Shown piece after piece: positions 47,895 through 59,751 of a DNA stretch of 64,000 nt. The first letter of the stretch is position 1. The number at the start of each line of letters is the position of its first letter. A program made the position numbers and the translations under genes. The notes under the pieces were generated by a model that was not told where the DNA came from, made no database searches, and worked only from the letters and a program-made list of their open reading frames with translations. Origin of the DNA: Dromiciops gliroides (Eukaryota; Chordata; Mammalia; Microbiotheria; Microbiotheriidae); NCBI RefSeq assembly GCF_019393635.1, contig NC_057861.1, positions 191,348,026-191,412,025 on the forward strand, in the 5' to 3' direction.

Positions 47895-48130
47895 CACCTG
47901 AGACAGCTAGATGGTACAGTGGATAATGTTGAGCTTGGAGTTAGGAAAGCCTGAGTTCATATCCTGCCTCAGAAACTTACCAGTAGCATAACCTTGGGCA
48001 AGTCACTTCCCCTCTACCAGCCTCAGTTTCCTCATTTGTAAAATGAGGATTATAATATCACATACCAAACAGGGTTGTTGTGAGGATCAAATAAGATAAC
48101 ATGTAAAGTGCTAAGTGCTTTAAAAAAAGT
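47895..48130 (+). mobile_element. MIR-like SINE
   Basis: GACAGCTAGATGGTACAGTG head, then CTTGGGCAAGTCACTTCCCCTCTACC AGCCTCAGTTTCCTCATTTGTAAAATG and the CORE tail AAAGTGCTAAGTGCTTTA. Confidence 0.85.
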
Positions 48131-50439
48131 ATACTTCAGACTTCATTCTACTTCATTAAACCGTTTGTGATTTTCCCCCAATGCTAGTGCCCTCTTTATT
48201 ACTGGTAATTAACTATTTCATGAATGTATTAACGTTATGTTTATGCTATATATATTTTTTTATATATACTTGTCTTTTTATCCTATACAGTAAATATTTA
48301 TCAAGCACCTACTATGTGCTAGGCACAGTGCTAAGCACTGGGGATATAGTTAACAAAAAGAAAGTCTCTTCCCTCAGAGTTCTAAAGGAGGGACTCAAAA
48401 ACAAAAATAGGCAAAAAAGCCAAATGGGGGACAACAGGAAGCACTCAGTACAGGGGCCTATTGTTCTCGAGTTGAAATCAGGCAGAGGAGTGGTAAAGTG
48501 GAATGAATTGAGTCTAGTTTCTGTCCTCTCTAAAGGAAAGCATTGAGAGGAATTTGGTACTCCACTTTCCAGCCCTCCAGTCAAAGGACACCAAGAAGAG
48601 GTAGTGTCAATCAAGGCTTAAATTTGCAGCATGGAGGTGAGATTTCCCCCATTAGAATATAATATAATTGAGAGTAGGGACTGTTTGATTGGTTGTACTT
48701 TTACTTGCAATGTACTTGCCTGGCACATACTAGGTTATTAGGCCCTTAATAAATATTGATTGTATCAGGTTGGGCTAGGGAAAGGGAAGGGGAGGGCAGG
48801 GATTTAAGAGAGAAAGTAGAATTAGAGAGGGAATAATCACAAACAAAATAAACTGCAGCTTTGGAAGATGGATTATAATGGGGGGATTAAAAAAGAATGT
48901 GTAAGAACCAAGAATCTTGTCCCCAGACAAGGAGAAGAGAAAAGAGACAGTTAAGTGGAAGCAGATTGCTGTAGTTAACGGAACAGTAGTGTTCATGACA
49001 TTCTTTCTATTTCACCATTTCCTTCTTTGTAAAGAGGAGTGTGGGGATCAAAGAGAGGAAACAGTTATAAAGAGAAGTGATAGAGAGAAATTGCAATTAG
49101 CAGTCATAACCATGAATAAGAATGGCATGAGCTCACCCCTAAAAATGGAAGAGGATATGATATTAGGAAACAGCATTCAATAATTTGTTGTTTGTAAGAA
49201 ACATTAAACAATAGAAAACAGAATTTATTACACTTCAAGTAAACAAAAAAACCAGATAGTAAAAATTATCTAAGACAAGGTAACAGTAAAAAATATAGTT
49301 AAAAGGGCTATAATATGCTTAAAGGTACCTTAGAAAATGAAATCATACCAATACATAATATACACATAATATACAGGTATAATAGTTCTTAAAGGAAAAG
49401 TTTAATTATAGGAAGAAATAGATGTGAAAACTAGACTATTTGGGAATCCCAATATACTTTTCTTAGTGGACAGATTAACAAAAATATAGATAAAAAATTA
49501 AGGACCAGAATAGAACTTTAGAAAAATGAAACAATAATAGATCACTAATAATTATTCAAGAGAAATAGTAAGGAATAAACATATTTCTCTGCTGTACATG
49601 GCACCTTTACAAAGTTGACCATATGCTAGGGCATAAGAGCCTTATAAAATTTTTTTTTAAAGCAGAACTATTAAATATATCCTTTACTGACCACAAAAAC
49701 AACAAAATTATAATTAATAAAGGGCTTTTAAATAAAGGACTAAAACTTAATTGGAAATAAAATAATAATCCTAAAGAATTGGTGAGTCAAAGAACAAATT
49801 ATAGGAACAAATAGATAATCTCATCAAATCAAAAACAGCAATGAAATAATAAATCCAAACTTTTGGAATTCAGCCAAAACAGTCTTGAGGGGAAAACTTT
49901 ATATCACTAAATATTTTTGTCAACAAAAAAGAGAAAGAACAGGTGGATGATTTGGGCAAGAAATTTTGAAAAAGAACCTAGAAAAGCAACAAATCAATAA
50001 CTCCTACCCAAACACCAAAATAGAAATCCCGGAAATCAAAGAAAAATGAGCAAAATTAACATGCATAAACAACAACAACATTGAACTGAAAAAGAATAGG
50101 AGATAGCATTTTGGTTAAAAATTTTAAAAATTTAAAAACCTAATAAAATAGATAAACTAAGCTATTCTGAATTTTTAAAAGAAGGTGAAATTATCAATAA
50201 TAAAAATTTAAAAGAAGCATTCATAACAAGAGGAAGTAAAGGAAATTATTAGAAACTATTTTGTTCAGTTCTATACCACAGAAATATTAACTGATTATTT
50301 AAATAAAATTGATATTTAAAAAACATCCAAATTAATAGAACAATATTGAAATAGAGAATTTAAATAACTCAGTCTCAGAAAAAGATACTTACTAATCCAT
50401 AAATTAACTACCAAAGGAGAAAATGCCAGGACCAGATTG

Positions 50440-50592
50440 ATTTTTATTTTTTTGGTGCAGGGCAATAAGGGTTAAGTGACTTACCCAGGGTCACACAGCT
50501 AGTAAGTGTCAAGTGTCTTGAAGCCAGAATTGAACTCAGGTCCTCCTGAATCCAGGGCCAGTGCTCTATCCACTGTGCCACCTAGCTGTCCC
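50440..50592 (-). mobile_element. tRNA-derived SINE in old LINE-1
   Basis: Target GACCAGATTGATTTTT occurs before and after. Adjacent to the next SINE. Confidence 0.94.
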
Positions 50593-50607
50593 GACCAGAT
50601 TGATTTT

Positions 50608-50763
50608 TTGTTTGTTTGTTTGTTTTGGTGAGGAAATTGGGGTTAAGTGACTTGCCCAGGGTCACACAGCTAGTAAGTGTTAAGTGTCTGAGGCCGGATT
50701 TGAACTCAGCTCCACCTGACTCCAGGGCCGGTACTCTATCCACTGCTCCACCTAGCTGTCCCC
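50608..50763 (-). mobile_element. tRNA-derived SINE in old LINE-1
   Basis: Inserted into the target duplication of the previous SINE. AGATTGATTTTT appears a third time after it. Confidence 0.94.
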
Positions 50764-51095
50764 CAGATTGATTTTTAATGGAATTCTATCAACCATTCAA
50801 TGAATGATGAATTCTATTAACTATTTGCCAAAAAAAAAAAAATTCCTCTTTAGTTCTTTCTGTGATACAAACATGGTCTTGATACCTAAATGAAGGAGAT
50901 GTGAAACAAATAAAATTACAGACCAATATCCATAATGAATTTTAATGCAAAAATATTTTATAGAAATATAAGCTGAGATAATGTAGCAATATATTTAAAA
51001 GATCATATGCTATGAACAGATTGGTTTTATATTATAAATGCAGTGTTGGTTCAGTATTAGGATAACTATAAGCATAATTGAAATTATTAATAGCA

Positions 51096-51244
51096 GGGGC
51101 AGCTAGGTGGCGGAGTGCATAGAATACCGGCCCTGGATTCAGAAGGACCTGAGTTACAATCCAGCCTCAGATATTTGACACTTAACTAGCTGTATGACCT
51201 TGGGAAAGTCACTTAACCCCAATTGTCTCACCCCCCCAAAAAAA
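51096..51244 (+). mobile_element. tRNA-derived SINE in old LINE-1
   Basis: Target duplication GAAATTATTAATAGCA. Confidence 0.95.
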
Positions 51245-51432
51245 GAAATTATTAATAGCAAAACTAATAAAAATAAAATTATTATATCAGTTAATGCAGA
51301 ACAAACTTTCGACAAAATACAAAACTAATTTTTGCCAAACAAAAAAAGAAAACATATAAACAGACATTTTCTTTCTATAACAAATATCATATAAAAACCA
51401 AGAGCTAGCATTATATATCATGAAGAAATGCT

Positions 51433-51640
51433 CATGAGTTCAAATTCAGTCTCAGACACTTACTAGCTGTGTGACCCTGGGCAAATCACTTAACCATTTT
51501 GCCTCAGTTCCTCATATGTAAAATGAACTGGAGAAGGAAATTGCAAACCATTCCAATATCTTTGTCAAGAAAACCCCAAAATGAGGTCATGAAGAGTCAG
51601 ACATGACTGAAATGACTTAACAACAACAAAAAAAGAAAAG
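51433..51640 (+). mobile_element. SINE with RTE-type tail, 5'-truncated
   Basis: GAGTTCAAATTCAGTCTCAGACACTTACTAG, GCAAACCATTCCAATATCTTTG, CCCCAAAATGAGGTCATGAAGAGTCAGACATGAC and an ACAACAAC tail. Confidence 0.87.
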
Positions 51641-52640
51641 CAGTTTGGAAAGAATTAAGACCTCTGACCAATGAAGTAATCAACCATAGCTCCTGAGATG
51701 GAGCTATAGAGCATTTATTAAGCACGTGGTCCAGGTACTTTGCTAAGCACTGGGAATACAAATACAAGGCAAAGAGAAAAAACAGTTCTTGCCATTCTAA
51801 TAGGAGAAAACTCATAAAAGATAACTGAAAAGTTGAAGGGAGGAAGAGGAAGAAGAGAAAGTAACTAGACAGGAGTATGATGAACAAGTCCAGAGAGGGA
51901 GGAGTGGAACTGGGAGAGGAATGAAGGAGTAAGCATGACTGGCCAGGGCACTTCCTCAAATGAATGTTCTGAAAATGAACTTGACAGTCAGAGGAAGTGG
52001 CAATAGGGGTGGAAGAATTTTTGAGTGAGAAGGTTGCTGGATAATTGTAGAGAAGTCCAGAGTCAGGAACAAAGCTTTAAAAAGAATGCATGTCAAATGA
52101 CCAGTGATGGAATATTCTCTTTCCCCTACTTCACAGAAAGGTAATGGACTAGAAATGCAGAATAAGACACATCTTTGGACACAGGCAGGATGTGCTAACT
52201 TTTTAACAAGGAAGGGTATTTTGGGGGGAAAATTATTAATGAGAGGGGCTAGTGATAGCAATGCAAAAAAATATATAAATTAAGTATTTTAAAAGGTACA
52301 AAAGGGAACAGAATGTGGTATAGGAGAAAATAGTCAAGTGAGTTAGCCTTTGGAAGTAACATGTTGAATTTAATATATACTTACAAAAAGTTACAATATA
52401 TACTTACAAAAAGTTACAAAAAGTTAAGCTATGTGCAATAAGATTCATGGTTTCATGATTCTCCTTTTCTGTTTCTTTTTTGTTTTCCTCTCTTTGTTCT
52501 TTGTATATAGAAATGTTTATGTTTGTTGGGTTTTGTCAAGTCCAGAATAATGAAAATTGTAAGCTTCATTAGCAGATTATAAAAAAATATAATACAGATA
52601 ACTTGTAATGTTAAATTAACTTAACAGGCTGACACCAAAA
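51640..52640. other. Interval left of CEP97 exon: repeat, no promoter seen
   Basis: 51700-52240 resembles an antisense mammalian LINE-derived repeat (GCATTTATTAAGCACGTGGTCC, GCTAAGCACTGGGAATACAAATACAAGG). The last 400 bp before the CEP97 exon are AT-rich, with no CpG island or TATA/initiator pair that would mark a promoter. Confidence 0.6.
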
Positions 52641-52645
52641 GTCTT

Positions 52646-52829
52646 ATGATGACTTGTTCAGAGTATTGTCCAATGATCTTAAAACAACCAAATCAGCAAA
52701 GACTTTCCAGTCATTCCTGTGATACTACCTGGCTGAGAGAGGGAGAAGAATACAGAGTTCCTAATTTTGTTTTATCAGCAATTGTAAAGGGAACTGTTTT
52801 CAGTCATGAGGCAGTGGTGGATCTTTCAG
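52646..52829 (+). CDS. CEP97: CEP97 first recognisable coding exon (5' limit uncertain)
   Basis: CEP97 is a centrosomal leucine-rich-repeat and IQ protein that works with CCP110 at the distal centriole to restrain cilium assembly. The exon ends in TCAG followed by the donor GTAATG, leaving one base that joins the next exon's GC to make glycine. The last residues, AVVDLSG, match the place where human CEP97 reads SVVNWSG just before the LRR block. Upstream of that the reading frame is open back to an ATG at 52646, but the encoded N-terminus does not resemble the human N-terminus as I remember it, and the DNA is AT-rich with no CpG island. The true start may therefore be an internal acceptor (candidate AGs just before 52629, 52769 or 52804) reached from an upstream exon, perhaps at the 30-kb island. 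The exon end is secure by sequence and phase; the start is a guess. Confidence 0.62.
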
Positions 52830-52984
52830 GTAATGATTTTCTTTAATCATAATTTTAAATTAACTTGTACATTTTTGGGAAATGGGTATATACATTAGGG
52901 ACATATATTTAAGCATGTCTTATTAAGTGAATATAGGTGTCCTATAAGTAATGTATTCACATAGGCATATATACATATACAAAA

Positions 52985-53345
52985 ATATAGTTCTTTTTTG
53001 TGGTGGCAGAGAACTGGAAACTAAGAAAGTTTCCATTTTTAATGAATGGCTAAACAAATTATGGTATATGAATATAATGAAATGATACTGTACCTTAAGA
53101 AAGTATGAAATGGAGAATTTTAGAGAAATCTAGGAAGACACAAATGAACTGATGCAAAGTGAAGTGAACAGGATAATTAGTGCAATTTATATAATAATAA
53201 CAACATTATAAAGTCAACTTTGAAAGACTTTAAATCTCTGATCAATGCAGTGAGAAGAAATCCAAATTCAATTATACATGAAATATGTCATAAAATAGGC
53301 AGAAGTTTGTCTGAAAACCTTGGCTTTGGTGGATTGCAAACCTAT
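52985..53345 (+). mobile_element. Old LINE-1 ORF2 3' fragment in CEP97 intron
   Basis: GAATGGCTAAACAAATTATGGTATATGAATATAATG and GAACTGATGCAAAGTGAAGTGAACAGG are the LINE-1 3' ORF2 signature. Confidence 0.8.
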
Positions 53346-53479
53346 ATGAATTAATGTGCCATGGCATCCTAAAAAAAAGTTGGGCTAAATTAAGAATGGA
53401 TTAGTTTCTAAAGATAGGGAGATGAAAGTCCTCTTCACTTTGCTCTGTTCAGACCATTTCTGAAATATTTTATTCTTTT

Positions 53480-53985
53480 TAGGCGTCACACTATAAGGAA
53501 GTGCCTTAATAAGCTGGAGAGCATCCAAAAGAGTAACTAGGGTGGGGGAAGGGCCTCAAGTACATGTTATGGTTGAAGAAACTGGGGGGTTGGGGAGTGT
53601 ATTTAGCCTGGAGGAAAGAAGACCAGAGGGTAGGGACATGGGTAAGAGTGGGCATGATTGCTGTCTTCAAGTTGCTAAAAGGCTATTATGTGGATGAGAG
53701 ATTAGGATTGTTCTTTTTGACCTCAGAGTGAATAACCAGGAGCAATAAGTAGATGTTGAAAAGAAGCAAATTTTGTTTTTCTATAAAGAAAAGTTTCTTA
53801 ATAATGAGACATATTCAGAAGTGGAATGGGATGCTTGGGAGTTACTATGTTTCTCCTTATTGAAGGTTGTTAAACAGAGGCTGGACAACCACTTATCTGT
53901 ACCACATATGTTACAAGGAGGATTTTGGGAGGCATGTGGGTTGGATGAAATAGTTGCTGTGGTCTCTTCCAACTAAAATTCTCCG
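53480..53985 (+). mobile_element. CR1/L3-type LINE, ORF2 C-terminal end
   Basis: TTTAGCCTGGAGGAAAGAAGACCAGAGGGTAGGGACATG encodes the FSLExRRLRGD-type block. GAAGTGGAATGGGATGCTTGGGAG and GTTGTTAAACAGAGGCTGGACAACCACTTA follow, as in the CR1/L3 C-terminus. Confidence 0.78.
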
Positions 53986-54109
53986 GTTTTCCCAGCCCTT
54001 GACAATCACCTAAGTAAGGGTAATAAAGGAAGAACCAAAACAGGATAGTCGTAGTGGATTTTTGTGAGACAATTTAGCAACTCAGTGGGTGTCTTACGGG
54101 TGGTATCCT

Positions 54110-54790
54110 CTTCTTTCTGTTCCCACAGAACTCCATTATTCCTTGTATGAACTACTATAACAGACTCCTAACTGATCTCATACCTCTTGTCTCTGCCCTT
54201 CAAGTCTACCCTCAACACTACTTCCACATTAATCTTCTTTAACCATACACTTGGTCATGATCCTTCCGTGGAATAAAATTTAAACTTCCTAACTTTTGAC
54301 AAACTGTCTTTCCAGCCATGTTTCACATTATGCTTTTCCATGTGTGCTATGATCTTGCTAAATTACTATTAGATATTCTTTATACATATTTAGCACTTCT
54401 TTCACTCTATATCATTGCTAGTCTAGTTCCCTAATCCTAGAATGACCTTTTTCTTACCCCCAAATTTCCACCTTTTGAAATTCTGTAGCTTATTTGAGGC
54501 CTACCACAAATATTACTTCTTCAGTTAAGTATTCACTGATCTCCTGCTTGTCCCCCAATTTGGAAATGTTTTCTTGCCTCCAAATTTCACTAGCACTTTA
54601 TAATTTTATTGTACTTTAATTATTTAGTATTCTTTATTGTAATTGTTATATTTCTTATTTGTTCTTATGCTAGATTTTAAGTTAAGGAAGGCCAGGCATC
54701 TTGTCTTAATTACCTTTGTTTCTCTCTCCCAAATCTAGCAAGATACTTTGTACATAGAAATCCTTCAATAAGGTTGTTGAATGAATTAGT
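54110..54790 (+). mobile_element. CR1/L2-clade LINE fragment
   Basis: TGAACTACTATAACAGACTCCTAACTGATCTC and the following Pro-rich blocks match the 47215 fragment and the complement of the 32400 region. Confidence 0.68.
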
Positions 54791-55094
54791 GGATCATACA
54801 TCTTTATGTACAAAGCACAGTAATATGTCATTGATTTCTCAGAGTCTAGATTGGTTAAGAAGCAATCTCTGTAATGACAGATGCTATTTACTAGTATCAT
54901 GCAGATCTCCTATGGGTCTTGAATCATGTCAGTACAGGTAGATAGAAAAAATGAATCAAAACTCTCCACAGTGCTATGAATCTATGGAATTCTAACCTTG
55001 TCTTAGAATCTGATGACTGAATCTGATAAGTATTCTGTCATGTGGCATATTAAGTAAATGCAAGTGCCCTCTATAAATAATATAGAAAAGTCCC

Positions 55095-55241
55095 AGGGCA
55101 GCTAGGTGGAGAAGTGGATAAAGCACTGGTCCTTGATTCAGGAGGACCTGAGTTCAAATCCAGCCTCAAACACTTGACACTTATTAACTGTGTGATCCTG
55201 GGAAAGTCACTTAACCTCCATTGCCCTGCAAAAAAAAAAAA
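55095..55241 (+). mobile_element. tRNA-derived SINE in CEP97 intron
   Basis: Forward copy with poly-A. AAAAGTCCCA flanks both sides. Confidence 0.94.
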
Positions 55242-55374
55242 AAGTCCCAAGTTTTAAAATATTTTATGTACTTTATCAGAATTTTATTTGGAGGGTCATT
55301 TTAATCACTACCCTTAAATATGTGTGTATACATAATAAAGTTAACTCATTTAATAAAAAATAAACCTATCAAAT

Positions 55375-55500
55375 TTGGAGTGAGAAATCTGGGTTCCAAC
55401 AGCAAGTCTGCCATTCAGTGTGTGACATGGCATAAGTCATTTAACTTCCTTAGGACTCATTTTCTTCGTCTTAAAATGAGGGGCTGGGACTGGATTCTTG
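55375..55500 (+). mobile_element. MIR-like SINE fragment in CEP97 intron
   Basis: CATGGCATAAGTCATTTAACTTCCTTAGGACTCATTTTCTTCGTCTTAAAATGAGGGGCTGG. Confidence 0.75.
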
Positions 55501-56059
55501 CTGTTTTATTGAATGATACTGCTTATAATATTCCACCATCCTCCTCTATAGTATTTTACAAATGAGCTTATGTTCTGAACCAATACTGACCTTGGCTGCT
55601 GTATCTCTCTACTTGTCAGAGAGATAAAGTATTGACCGAGGCAATTTCTATGTGTTTAGCTAGGCTATCTTGTGGCAATTGATTTACTTCAGTTCAGCTT
55701 CCCTAGAATATGGTAAAACTCTCTTATGTTGATGTATCATAGTTTGCCATAGCCAGAGAATTTATCACCAAGTGGCTACCTTATTGGCTATGAGGTTAGG
55801 TTGAGCCTCATAAAACAGACAATCGGCTTCCAGGTCCATACTAGAAGCTTTTGAGGGTGGTAGAGCCTGCACAAGTTTGCCCTCTGCCGGCATAACCTTT
55901 CAAGAACACAGAGTCACTGATGCCATAATGAGGACTTTGGGAAACGGGAACTGTTCATCTACCAAGATTCCTGCATACTTACTTTACAAAATAACAAACA
56001 ATATTTTAAAATAGTATTTTTGTGTAATGGAACTTTAGAGAAAGATCTCAGAAATGATC

Positions 56060-56252
56060 AAGTCCATGGGTTCTTAGCCTTTTGTGGGTCATGAACCCCT
56101 TAGTCTAGTGAAGCCTATGGGGAGCCCTTCTCAGAATTCATGTTTTTAAATGCATAAAATAAAATGTATATAATTACAAAGGAAGCCAATTATATTGAAA
56201 TGTAGTCACAAGAATTTTTTTTTTTAAGTTCACAGACCCTAGGTTAAGAACC
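56060..56252 (-). mobile_element. Small TIR DNA-transposon remnant
   Basis: A complete-looking copy of about 190 bp bounded by GGGTTCTTAGCC and AGGTTAAGAACC, with the internal blocks seen at 7960 and 13671. It lies in a CEP97 intron. Confidence 0.65.
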
Positions 56253-56529
56253 TTTTCATAGATGTGAAAACTGAGGCCTAGGGACAACTTGTACAAAGTT
56301 ATATAGCAGAGTTCATGAAAGAGCTTGATCTCAGATTTTCTTACTGTTTTTTTTTTCTACTTAACTTTGTCTGCTACACAAAATTAGTGTTGGAGGTTGC
56401 CAAATTCGGAACACTTGATTTTTTAAAAATCACATATCACAGTTAGAATTGAACAATTCAGAGAAAATATAAGAGTAATTAATTGAGATCTCAAATCTTT
56501 AGTGTTTTTCCTTTTGCTTTCTATTTTTT

Positions 56530-56689
56530 AATTATTATTTTTTTTAACTTTTGCAGGGCAATGAGGGTTAAGTGACTTGCCCAGGGTCACACAGCTAGTA
56601 AGTGTCAAGTGTCTTGAAGCCAGATTTGAACTCAGGTCCTCCTCAATCCAGGGCTGGTGTTTAATCCACTGTGCCAGCTAGCTGCCCCC
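56530..56689 (-). mobile_element. tRNA-derived SINE about 100 bp before CEP97 exon 2
   Basis: Flanked by TTGCTTT(C/T)TATTT. It ends about 100 bp upstream of the exon 2 acceptor. Confidence 0.94.
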
Positions 56690-56788
56690 TTGCTTTTTAT
56701 TTCTAACTGCAGTTCTGTCTCCATTCAAAATCCTTTGTACTTGTTTTACTTCTCTTTTATAATGCTTTGCTCTTCTCTTTTCTTCAAG

Positions 56789-56910
56789 GCCAAGGATTAC
56801 AGAAATTGGATCTGAATTTGCCTTGTAAAGCTGATATCCTGACTCTAATTCTTGATAAAAATAAAATTATCAAATTGGAAAATCTTGAGAAGTTCCAAAG
56901 ATTATTGCAG
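56789..56910 (+). CDS. CEP97: CEP97 exon 2: start of leucine-rich repeats
   Basis: This 122-nt exon lies between acceptor TCTTCAAG and donor GTATTA. It starts in phase 1, completing glycine with the previous exon, and ends exactly on a codon. Its 40 residues begin [12 protein letters not shown] and run through [18 protein letters not shown], closely matching human CEP97 residues of about 23-62 and containing the first LxxLxLxxNxI repeat. The motif spacing is that of the SDS22-like LRR class used for protein binding. There are no stops or frameshifts. The intron to the next exon is about 2.5 kb and contains old LINE-1 fragments. Confidence 0.93.
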
Positions 56911-57639
56911 GTATTATGTGAAACTCAGGGAAATTATTATTTAGTAGTTTACTTATTTTTTAAAAATCTATTTAAAGTTGTAAATGTTTTTAGATGTCTA
57001 AGGGTAAAACCAGTTTATCATAATGATAAAACTTGTACTGTATGTATATTAATAAAATAGAAATGGCTTATGTGAAAATATTTGTACTAAAGTCTCAAGA
57101 ACATTTCCCTTCTCATAATGAGAGAGAATTATTAAACCAAAATTATTATGGCTTTTTCTCTATGATTGAGTCATAAAATTATTCTGGCCTTATGGCTGCT
57201 GTGTCTATCCTTTGCTGAGAAATAGAAAATGAACACTGTGATAACACTGAAGAGTTCAGTAAATTCAAATAGACTTCCTACTGCTAGGAAAACTGGAAGG
57301 TAGTTCGCAGGTTGAAACTAACATCTTAAGGCAAGTATTGTTTAAAGCAAGTAGATTCCAAATGGTTACTTGACCTAAGTATGAAGTTGTACCACCAAAA
57401 ACAACAACAAAAACTTGGACAAACAACTACTTTAATTATTTGATAATGCTTTACCAAGTAAGGGTTCATAAAGATGATTATAAAAGGTAAAATAAAACAT
57501 TTTCATTACATAGAACTGAAAATATTTTACATTTAATAAAATCAATATAAGAGAAAATCTTTGTAATGAGAAAAAGATAAAATATTTGTAATGAGTCTTT
57601 GCATTAAATATTTTAATATTCAACATATATAGAAAATTG

Positions 57640-59050
57640 ACATAAATATATTAGACTAAGGGCCATTTTCCAAGGGTTAAATTGTGAAAGAAATGAACAA
57701 TTCTCAAAAGAATATTATCAACTGTTAACTATATGAAAGATGAGTCAAAATCACCAATAATAAAAAAATACAAAACAAAAGAACTATGAAGTTTTTAGCT
57801 TATATCCAGAAAATGGTTGCAAGATGATAAAAAAGTGGAAAAAAGTCAATATTTGAGGGCTTACGGGAACACAGGCACACTAATATACTGCCTTGGACTT
57901 ATGTATGAATTGCACTGATCATTTCCTTACTTGAGAGTTCTGTATAGCAATGAATATCATATACTATAATTGTAAAAGAGTGAATAAAGAATTCAGAGAA
58001 ATATTAGAAAAATTGTGTGAAGTAAGCACAACAAGAATAGCAAAGTACACAGTGACTACAAGTGCAATATTTTGAACAAAAAGGAAATGAAAGGAACCTG
58101 AACTCTGAGTAATAGTAACTAATCTTGGTCCTATCAAGCAGATGATATAATGTACCTGTTTTCCTTTTAAGAGAAAGGTTGGTTTCTATGGATATGGAAC
58201 TTGAGTTATTAATTATCCCTTCCACATCACGGGGTTTAGAGGCTTGGTGTACCTGTTGTCTGGAAAATCTTTTGGCCTTCCCTTCTTACCAGAGAACTCT
58301 GAAGTTGTTTGGGTTTTTTTTCTATTATGGGGTGTTTGCAGTACCTTATCATAAAATTTGGGTTAAGTATTTGGTCATAGGCTTTGTGTCATCTGCTGTC
58401 CCTCATGTGCTGCTGTGGCTTCCACAAAACTCCTTCAAAATTCCTATTTAATTTCTTATGCTGACCCATGACAATAGGGAAACTTGCAGTGCGGAAGGGA
58501 TTACTGTATAGACTTTCAGAGAAAGGGCTCACTTAGGGATAGAGTAAGAAGAAGGGAGAGGAAAATTAAAACCAAATGCATGGGGGAAAAGGGCAGCAAT
58601 AAAAACGAAACAAAATACTGTATTTGGATGGTAAAGTGGTGGTTGAGTTCAACCTCACTAATAATTAGAGAAAAATAACTTTCTGGTTCCATTTTATATT
58701 GCTCAAAGTGATAGGAATTACTGAAAATGAAAAATTCAGTTTGAATTGGCATGTGGAAAAATTTGTATATATATATTGCTGGTGGAATTGCAAATTACTA
58801 AAATCCTTGTGAGCACATTGGTAATCTCTAGCAAGAATCCACAAAAATCATCATACATAAAAAATTTTTTTTTAAATCATCATACATTTTGAATTAAAAA
58901 CTTCATTATGGAGAATACATATTAAAAGTTTCACCTATCAAAAGGCATACATACAGCAGTATTGTTTGTAATAGCAAAAAAACCAGCCTAAATGTTCAAA
59001 AACCAGGGAATAGCTCAATGAACTGGTATGTCAATGTAAGAAAGAATTTC
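57640..59050 (+). mobile_element. Old LINE-1 3' fragments in CEP97 intron
   Basis: Two degraded copies: one at 57690-58060 (AAATGAACAATTCTCAAAAGAATATTATCAACTG) and one at 58640-59050 (TCACTAATAATTAGAGAAAAAT, TTGCTGGTGGAATTGCAAATT). The DNA between them is unassigned. Confidence 0.6.
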
Positions 59051-59450
59051 ATAGTTATTTTGATTTGTATTTGCCTTATTAGTGATTTTGAATAATTTTT
59101 CATAGTTTATTAGTAATTGCAATGTTTTTGAGAACTATTTTTCAAATCCTTTTATTCCACTAAAATGATAAAAATAGAAATATAAAGTTTAAAAAGACAG
59201 TGAGAAAAGCAGATTCAGAACAATATACAGTTACATATGACTATGTAAAATTAAAATTCATGTACAAATATATGGATAATAGAATGAAAGAGAAAGTGAT
59301 GTAAGTAGGTATACTGGTACAACCATTTTGTATGTTTTATTTCAAAGGTGGGTATGCAATTTTAAAGTTTTTCTTGGGATAATTCTTATTAAGTTTTAAA
59401 ATGTGAGTTCTCTATTTTGCCATTGAAAATGTTTTCTTTGATTATTTCAG

Positions 59451-59609
59451 TTATCTGTAGCTAGTAACCGGCTTGTTTGTATGATGGGTGTGGCTAAATT
59501 AACTCATCTCCGAGTACTGAATTTACCTCATAACAGCATTGGCTGTGTGGAAGGGCTAAAGGAGCTCATTTACTTGGAATGGCTCAATTTGGCAGGAAAT
59601 AATCTCAAG
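59451..59609 (+). CDS. CEP97: CEP97 exon 3: LRR repeats
   Basis: This 159-nt exon of 53 codons has both borders on codon boundaries, acceptor ATTATTTCAG and donor GTAAAA. It encodes [17 protein letters not shown], then [20 protein letters not shown] and a third repeat ending in LNLAGNNLK, which is nearly the human sequence. Two to three LxxLxLxxNxI repeats are visible. The strong conservation of [12 protein letters not shown] and of both splice sites argues for an active gene rather than a pseudogene. Confidence 0.95.
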
Positions 59610-59751
59610 GTAAAATATTTTTTGTTTTAAAATAAAATCTGACTTCTGAATGGAAAACTGGCAGCATTATTTGACATCTCATTTCAAGTCCAATGAACAA
59701 TAATGCATTTTATTTTGTTTGAATGTGTATGGAGAGTCTAACCTGAAATAT

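Larger units (their letters stand above)
48930..51430 (+). mobile_element. Old LINE-1 fragments (ORF2 endonuclease/RT side)
   Basis: GCTGTACATGGCACCTTTACAAAGTTGACCATATGCTAGGGCATAA (49592) is the LINE-1 endonuclease-end block seen at 20250. RT-side fragments follow. SINEs at 50440, 50608 and 51096 interrupt it. Confidence 0.7.

Noticed and set aside
48181..48546. Plus frame of 121 residues with hydrophobic start
   Set aside because: It spans a MIR/LINE-derived repeat (AAGCACCTACTATGTGCTAGGCAC) and shows no conserved domain.
50440..50763. CRISPR-like array of direct repeats
   Set aside because: Regularly spaced repeats are SINE copies and their target-site duplications in a mammalian genome.
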